64,000 bases of DNA. Origin: CAZWDL01 sp964632995 (GTDB lineage: Bacteria > Bacteroidota > Bacteroidia > Chitinophagales > Saprospiraceae). The translations under genes and the position numbers were made by a program. The notes below the pieces were generated by a model. It had not been told where the DNA came from. It was given only the letters and a program-made list of their open reading frames with translations, and made no database searches. How positions within the stretch are numbered: position 1 is the first letter of the stretch; the number at the start of each line of letters is the position of its first letter. Location of the stretch: positions 29,520 to 93,519 of the forward strand of contig CAZWDL010000007.1 of assembly GCA_964632995.1 (NCBI GenBank), read 5' to 3'. Below are positions 59,650 to 64,000 of this stretch, piece after piece.

Positions 59650-60285
59650 TTAAAACTTAGGTGGCTTCAGATTCCGGAAATGCCCGTTCATCTTAATTTT
59701 CTCCCGGATCCGCTCCATCTCCCGCACCCTGGGGAGAAACTGCTCCAGGTGCTGCAACATAAAATCCTGCCGCTCCTTTTCTTCCGGTATATTTAAAAAC
59801 TCGTATTCCATAGGTAGCGAGAAACCTACCTGATGGGCAATTTCGTAGGTAACGAACTTTTCAGGATCGGAAGGCGCTTCCTTTTCTACTTTCAATAGCT
59901 GGAAAAGCTCCTGAGTGAGATGCAGGATTTTTTTACTTTTCAAATAATCGCCTTCCGTCGTGAAAGGCAGCGGTTTCACCTCTCCACCGGCATAGAGCTT
60001 ACCCGGCGCCTGCTGATAAAAGTTTTCTACTTTGAAGATGGAAAGCCCCCTGGTTTTGACATCCATTTCCCCGTTGGGGTATCGCTTTACGATCTCTACC
60101 AATTCTACCTCTGTTCCAGTATCCTGTACGGCCTCATTGAAGTAAGCAGGGATGCCAAAGCTGTTTCCTTCCCGTTCGCACTCTCCGATCAATTGCTTGT
60201 ACCGCTCTTCGAAAATGTGAAGATTGAGGGGCTCTCCGGGGTAAACCACCAGTTGTAGTGGAAATAAAGGCATGATCGCACTCAT
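59650..60285 (-). CDS. LON-substrate-binding domain protein
   Basis: This 211-residue protein consists of the Lon protease N-terminal (PUA-like) domain: IMPLFPLQLVVYPGEPLNLHIFE (4-26), QLIGECEREGNSFGI and GLSIFKVENFYQQ. It has no ATPase or protease part. Stand-alone Lon-N proteins are widespread in Bacteroidota; a role in substrate recognition is assumed but unproven. It is a single gene, convergent with the PorV/PorQ gene. Confidence 0.85.
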   Translation of the reverse strand: MSAIMPLFPLQLVVYPGEPLNLHIFEERYKQLIGECEREGNSFGIPAYFNEAVQDTGTEVELVEIVKRYPNGEMDVKTRGLSIFKVENFYQQAPGKLYAGGEVKPLPFTTEGDYLKSKKILHLTQELFQLLKVEKEAPSDPEKFVTYEIAHQVGFSLPMEYEFLNIPEEKERQDFMLQHLEQFLPRVREMERIREKIKMNGHFRNLKPPKF

Positions 60286-60456
60286 AGATATTGATTTTCC
60301 CGCGCACTGTATTCGATTATTCCTTAAATTATGCCTCGATTCACCACCGGCGCGATTAGTTTCGGCGATAAACTACAAGGCATTTGCCTAACAGCAAACT
60401 GGTCAGGGGTGTTTTACAAAAGGTTAAATATCCCCTTTCAAAAAACTCCAATAAGC

Positions 60457-63400
60457 ATGCAACAAATTAAAATTCGCTTCTCCTTCTTTACTACCCTGCT
60501 TTTAATCTTGCTTACCCTCCCTCAGTGCAGGCAGGAACGCCAGGCTGCTCCCATCCCCCCTGAGGTGCGCGCCTACGTCTATGCCTACACCTCCGGGGTG
60601 ATTTCCCGCGTAAGCCCAATCAAGGTACAGTTCAGCCAGGCCGTCGCTTCCCCCGAAGAAGTCGGCCGCAGCGCATCGGATGAGTTCCTGAGCTTCACCC
60701 CTTCGATTGACGGTGAAGCAGCATGGGAGGACGAACGCACTCTGCGTTTCGACCCCGCTGCTCCCCTACCCTCTGCAGCCTCCTTCATCGCTACCGTCCA
60801 GCTCGGCAAAATCATAGCCGATGTGCCGGCCGCCGCCGGAAGTTTTGAATTTGGTTTCCAGACCCGCGGTCAGTTTCTTGAGCTCACTATCGACGGATTA
60901 TACGCCGCCGACGCCAACAACCTATCGGAACAGGAGTTGCGCGGCGAGCTTTACACCGCCGATTACGCAGTTTCCGAAGCAGTGGAACGGGTATTGCAGG
61001 CCAAGCAGGACGGAGAAAGCCTCGATATCAGCTGGAGCCATTCCGCCGATCAGCAAGAGCACGCCTTTACTATACGCGGTATCGAGCGAACGGAAAATCC
61101 GGGAACGGTGGAACTGCGCTGGCGAGGCAAAGCCCTGGGCATCGATCAGAGCGGCGAACGCAGCGTGGAAGTACCTGCGCTCGGCGATTTCCGGGTAACG
61201 GAAGCCGAAGTAATACAGAACCAAACGCCGTATATCTCCGCTCACTTCTCCGACCCGCTGCAGGAATCGCAAAACCTGGCCGGCCTGGTTGATATACAGG
61301 AGTACAACGGGCAGATACGTTTTCTTATCGACGGGCAGGAGCTGCGCGTCTATCCGGTGCAGCGACTCAACGGGCAGGTGCGTATCGTATTCCGCCCCGG
61401 CATACGCAATAGCCAGGGAGATCGAATGCAACAAAGCAGTGAATGGACCCTCCGCATCACCGATGTCAAACCGCAGGTACGTCTCGTGGGCAGCGGCGTC
61501 ATCCTGCCGCAGTCGGAAGGGCTTATCTTCCCTTTTGAAGCCATAGGCCTGCGCGCTGTGGACATTGAAGTTCTCAAAATTTTCAATACCAATATCCTGC
61601 AGTTTCTTCAGAGTAACCAGCTTGACGGCTCCTCCCAACTCCGCGAGGTGGGCCGCATCATCCGCAAGGAAAAGATTGAACTTGCACAACTAAACCCCAA
61701 CGCCCCCTCCGGAGAATGGACCCGATATGCCCTCGACCTGAAAAAACTCCTGCGGGAAGATCCCGAAGCGATCTACCAGGTGCGCATTGGCTTTCGCCCC
61801 GAATATGCCTCCTACTTCTGCAACGGCAAACCGCTGGCCGACGCGGGCGCCGACAACCTGCAACGCACCGAAATGGTGCTCGCCGAAGGGGAAGAACCGG
61901 AGAGCATAATGAACCAATGGTACGGGGTGGACGGTTACTACGACGGGTATCGCTGGGAGCATCGTGAGGATCCCTGTTTTCCGGCTTACTACAACAGCGA
62001 TCGTTTCGTAGCCCGTAATATCCTCTCTTCCAACCTGGGTATCATCGCCAAAGGAGGAGACGATAATCGCTTCTTCGTGGCCGTCACCGATCTGCGCAAC
62101 ACCCAGCCGGCAGGAAGCACCACCATTGAATTCTACGATTACCAGCAACAGCTCATCCAGTCGGTAAATACCAACAGCGACGGTACGGCTATGGCCGACC
62201 TACCTCGCAAGCCCTTTGTCGCCGTGGCCCGCAAAGCAGAACAAAGCGGCTACCTTCGCCTGCAGGACGGTGACGCGCTCTCGCTGAGCCGCTTCGACGT
62301 ATCAGGCGCTATAACCCAGCAAGGGCTCAAAGGCTTTCTTTACGCTGACCGCGGCGTGTGGCGTCCAGGTGATTCGGTTTACCTGCAATTCGTCCTCGAC
62401 GACCGCTACGACAAGTTGCCTTCCAATTATCCCATCGCCTTCGAACTGCAAGACCCGCGCGGGGCCCTGCGCGAACGCTACGCCACCAGTAATAATACCG
62501 GCAGTATCTACCCCCTGCATTTTGCCACCAGCCCCGATGATCCCACCGGCAACTGGATCGCCCGCGTGAAAGCTGGCGGCGCCGCTTTCGATCGCATCAT
62601 CAAGATCGAAACCGTCAAACCCAACCGCCTGAGTATCGATCTCGACTTCGGCAGCGAGGCCCTCTACGCCAGCCGTGAACCGGTGCAGGGCCAACTGGAA
62701 GTCAAATGGCTGCACGGAGCGCCCGCCCGCGGCATCCGGGCAAAAGTAGAGGTCAACCTGCAATCTGTCCGCCCCAGCTTCGAAAATTTTACCGGCTACA
62801 CCTTCCAGGACCCCAGCCGGGAGATCGACTATGAGCCCAAAACCATCTTTGAGGCACAGCTGGACGCACAGGGTAAGGCCAGTTTGCAGGGCGAAATTTT
62901 CCAGCAACCCAATGCCCCCGGCCCGCTGCAGGCCGGCTTCCGCACCCGCGCCTTCGAACCCAGCGGCGACTTCAGCACCGGTTACAAGGCCATGCCTTAC
63001 CATCCCTACGACGCTTACGCCGGTTTGCGCTTGCCCGAAAACGAATACGGCGAGCCGACGGTAGAAGTCAACCAAAACGCCTTTATCGAGCTCGCCGCCG
63101 TCGATCCGCAGGGCAATCCCCTGCGCAACCGGCAGCTGAGCATCGGCGTCTACCGCGTCGACTGGCGCTGGTGGTGGGAACAGGGCTATGACAACATCGC
63201 CCGCTTCAACTCCAGCAACCACGTCAACGCACTGCAGTCACCCAGCCGGCTGAGTACCGACAACCAGGGCAAGGCCCGCTGGAAGACCAGCTTCGACGAA
63301 TGGGGCCGCTACCTCGTTCGCGTATGTGATACCGAAAGCGGCCACTGCTCCGGCAATTTCGTCTACGCCGGCGCGCCTTCCTATGGCGATGATCCCGACA

Positions 63401-64000
63401 GTCGCGAAGCCGCCGCCACTTTGAATTTCCGTGCCGACAAGGATAAGTATGCAGTCGGGGAAACCGCCACCCTGACGATTCCCACCGGCCAGGAAGGCCG
63501 GGCGCTGGTCACCCTGGAAAACGGCACCAAAGTCATCCGATCCTTCTGGTCGGAAGCAACCGAAGGGGAGAACACTTTCACTTTCGAAGTGACCGAAGAG
63601 ATGCATCCTACAGTCTACGCACACGTGTCGCTGCTGCAGCCGCATGCTCAGGTACAAAACGACCTGCCTATCCGCATGTACGGCGTCATTCCTGTCAGCG
63701 TGGAGGATCCCGGCACCGTATTACATCCGGAAATCGCCATGCCTGACGAGCTGGAACCGGAACAGGAGTTCACCTTGGAAGTCGCCGAACGGGAAGGACG
63801 CCCGATGGCCTACACGGTTGCCGTAGTCGATGAAGGACTGCTGAGCCTGACCAATTTCCAGACGCCCAACCCGCACGAGGCCATCTACGCCCGCGAGGCG
63901 CTGGGCGTACGCACCTGGGACGTCTACGATCAGGTGCTCGGGGCTTTCGGGCAGCAGCTCGAACGGGTGCTCAGCATCGGCGGTGACGACGCGCTGGCGC
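60457..64000 (+). CDS. Alpha-2-macroglobulin family lipoprotein, 3' end beyond window
   Basis: The frame is open for 1181 codons from the ATG at 60457 to the right edge. It starts with a lipoprotein-type signal (LLLILLTLPQC, lipid Cys 24), then MG-type beta domains. The A2M signature DRGVWRPGDSVYL lies at about residue 633 and VDEGLLSLTNF at about 1125; LGVRTWDVYD follows. Such proteins trap attacking proteases in the periplasm, often through a thioester, and work with a PBP1C-like enzyme encoded nearby. The thioester region (C-x-E-Q) and any downstream partner fall outside the window. No frameshift is visible in the part seen. Confidence 0.85.
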   Translation, partial: MQQIKIRFSFFTTLLLILLTLPQCRQERQAAPIPPEVRAYVYAYTSGVISRVSPIKVQFSQAVASPEEVGRSASDEFLSFTPSIDGEAAWEDERTLRFDPAAPLPSAASFIATVQLGKIIADVPAAAGSFEFGFQTRGQFLELTIDGLYAADANNLSEQELRGELYTADYAVSEAVERVLQAKQDGESLDISWSHSADQQEHAFTIRGIERTENPGTVELRWRGKALGIDQSGERSVEVPALGDFRVTEAEVIQNQTPYISAHFSDPLQESQNLAGLVDIQEYNGQIRFLIDGQELRVYPVQRLNGQVRIVFRPGIRNSQGDRMQQSSEWTLRITDVKPQVRLVGSGVILPQSEGLIFPFEAIGLRAVDIEVLKIFNTNILQFLQSNQLDGSSQLREVGRIIRKEKIELAQLNPNAPSGEWTRYALDLKKLLREDPEAIYQVRIGFRPEYASYFCNGKPLADAGADNLQRTEMVLAEGEEPESIMNQWYGVDGYYDGYRWEHREDPCFPAYYNSDRFVARNILSSNLGIIAKGGDDNRFFVAVTDLRNTQPAGSTTIEFYDYQQQLIQSVNTNSDGTAMADLPRKPFVAVARKAEQSGYLRLQDGDALSLSRFDVSGAITQQGLKGFLYADRGVWRPGDSVYLQFVLDDRYDKLPSNYPIAFELQDPRGALRERYATSNNTGSIYPLHFATSPDDPTGNWIARVKAGGAAFDRIIKIETVKPNRLSIDLDFGSEALYASREPVQGQLEVKWLHGAPARGIRAKVEVNLQSVRPSFENFTGYTFQDPSREIDYEPKTIFEAQLDAQGKASLQGEIFQQPNAPGPLQAGFRTRAFEPSGDFSTGYKAMPYHPYDAYAGLRLPENEYGEPTVEVNQNAFIELAAVDPQGNPLRNRQLSIGVYRVDWRWWWEQGYDNIARFNSSNHVNALQSPSRLSTDNQGKARWKTSFDEWGRYLVRVCDTESGHCSGNFVYAGAPSYGDDPDSREAAATLNFRADKDKYAVGETATLTIPTGQEGRALVTLENGTKVIRSFWSEATEGENTFTFEVTEEMHPTVYAHVSLLQPHAQVQNDLPIRMYGVIPVSVEDPGTVLHPEIAMPDELEPEQEFTLEVAEREGRPMAYTVAVVDEGLLSLTNFQTPNPHEAIYAREALGVRTWDVYDQVLGAFGQQLERVLSIGGDDALA

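Noticed and set aside
62302..63222. 306-codon open frame on the minus strand
   Set aside because: It is antisense to the alpha-2-macroglobulin gene, has low-complexity Gly/Val/Ala composition and shows no motif.
1..64000. tRNA, rRNA, CRISPR arrays, complete insertion sequences or prophage genes
   Set aside because: Gaps were read for cloverleaf-like T-loops, regularly spaced repeats and transposase or integrase motifs, and none was found.

Overview
This 64-kb window is chromosomal DNA of a Bacteroidota bacterium. It is roughly half GC by eye, with AT-rich promoter gaps. The evidence for the phylum is type IX secretion genes (a PorP/SprF protein, a PorV/PorQ protein and a secreted hydrolase with a C-terminal sorting domain), a TonB receptor with a CarboxypepD_reg-like front, a LuxC-like acyl-CoA reductase, a DUF1415 protein, and exact or near-exact TAnnTTTG promoter boxes before several genes. 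The gene mix fits the Saprospiria (Lewinella-like) best, but that rank is inference. Nearly all the DNA is ordinary housekeeping. I see no tRNA, rRNA, CRISPR array, prophage or complete insertion sequence.

Layout. 1-13.7 kb: a flippase cut by the left edge, a saccharopine reductase, cytidine deaminase, a NUDIX hydrolase, KdsB, a LysM protein, cystathionine beta-synthase, an NlpC/P60-like protein whose catalytic Cys is Ser, a PorP/SprF protein, and a GT4-GT2-RibB operon in which the RibA-like half has lost its zinc cysteines. 13.7-30.4 kb: M1 peptidase, DUF6580, PgpH, cobalamin adenosyltransferase, a TonB receptor beside a T9SS-exported hydrolase, acyl-CoA reductase/DUF1415, RluA, a Cys/Met-metabolism PLP enzyme, a META lipoprotein and an M48-like protease.

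30.5-38.8 kb: one long minus-strand tryptophan operon, trpEGDCFBA plus a type I-beta DAHP synthase. It is preceded by an 18-residue leader peptide with three consecutive Trp codons, an attenuator hairpin and a recognisable promoter. A palindromic repeat sits between trpB and trpA. 38.8-44.8 kb: HolA, ferrochelatase, then surE, a small membrane protein, lpxB and mltA. 44.8-46.1 kb: a gene-poor stretch with two tandemly duplicated genes for 58/59-residue single-TM proteins. Each has its own promoter and hairpin, and their shared core differs only by synonymous changes.

46-52 kb: a PIF1/RecD-like helicase, a histidine kinase with a sigma-54 response regulator, and tail to tail with them a membrane-anchored protein with a PspA/ESCRT-III-like helical body. 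52-64 kb: a GT2, aldo/keto reductase and FAD-oxidoreductase cluster, an arginine-deiminase-family enzyme, a thioesterase, a BrkB-type membrane protein, a PorV/PorQ protein, a LON-substrate-binding-domain protein, and an alpha-2-macroglobulin lipoprotein cut by the right edge.

Two small repeat families are visible: a 14-bp-arm palindrome (three loci) and a ~170-bp palindromic element with CTAG at both ends (two loci). They create false N-terminal extensions of trpA and the arginine-deiminase gene. The least described items are the Trp attenuator, the tandem small membrane proteins, the PspA-like protein beside a sigma-54 two-component system, and the GT2-AKR-FAD cluster.
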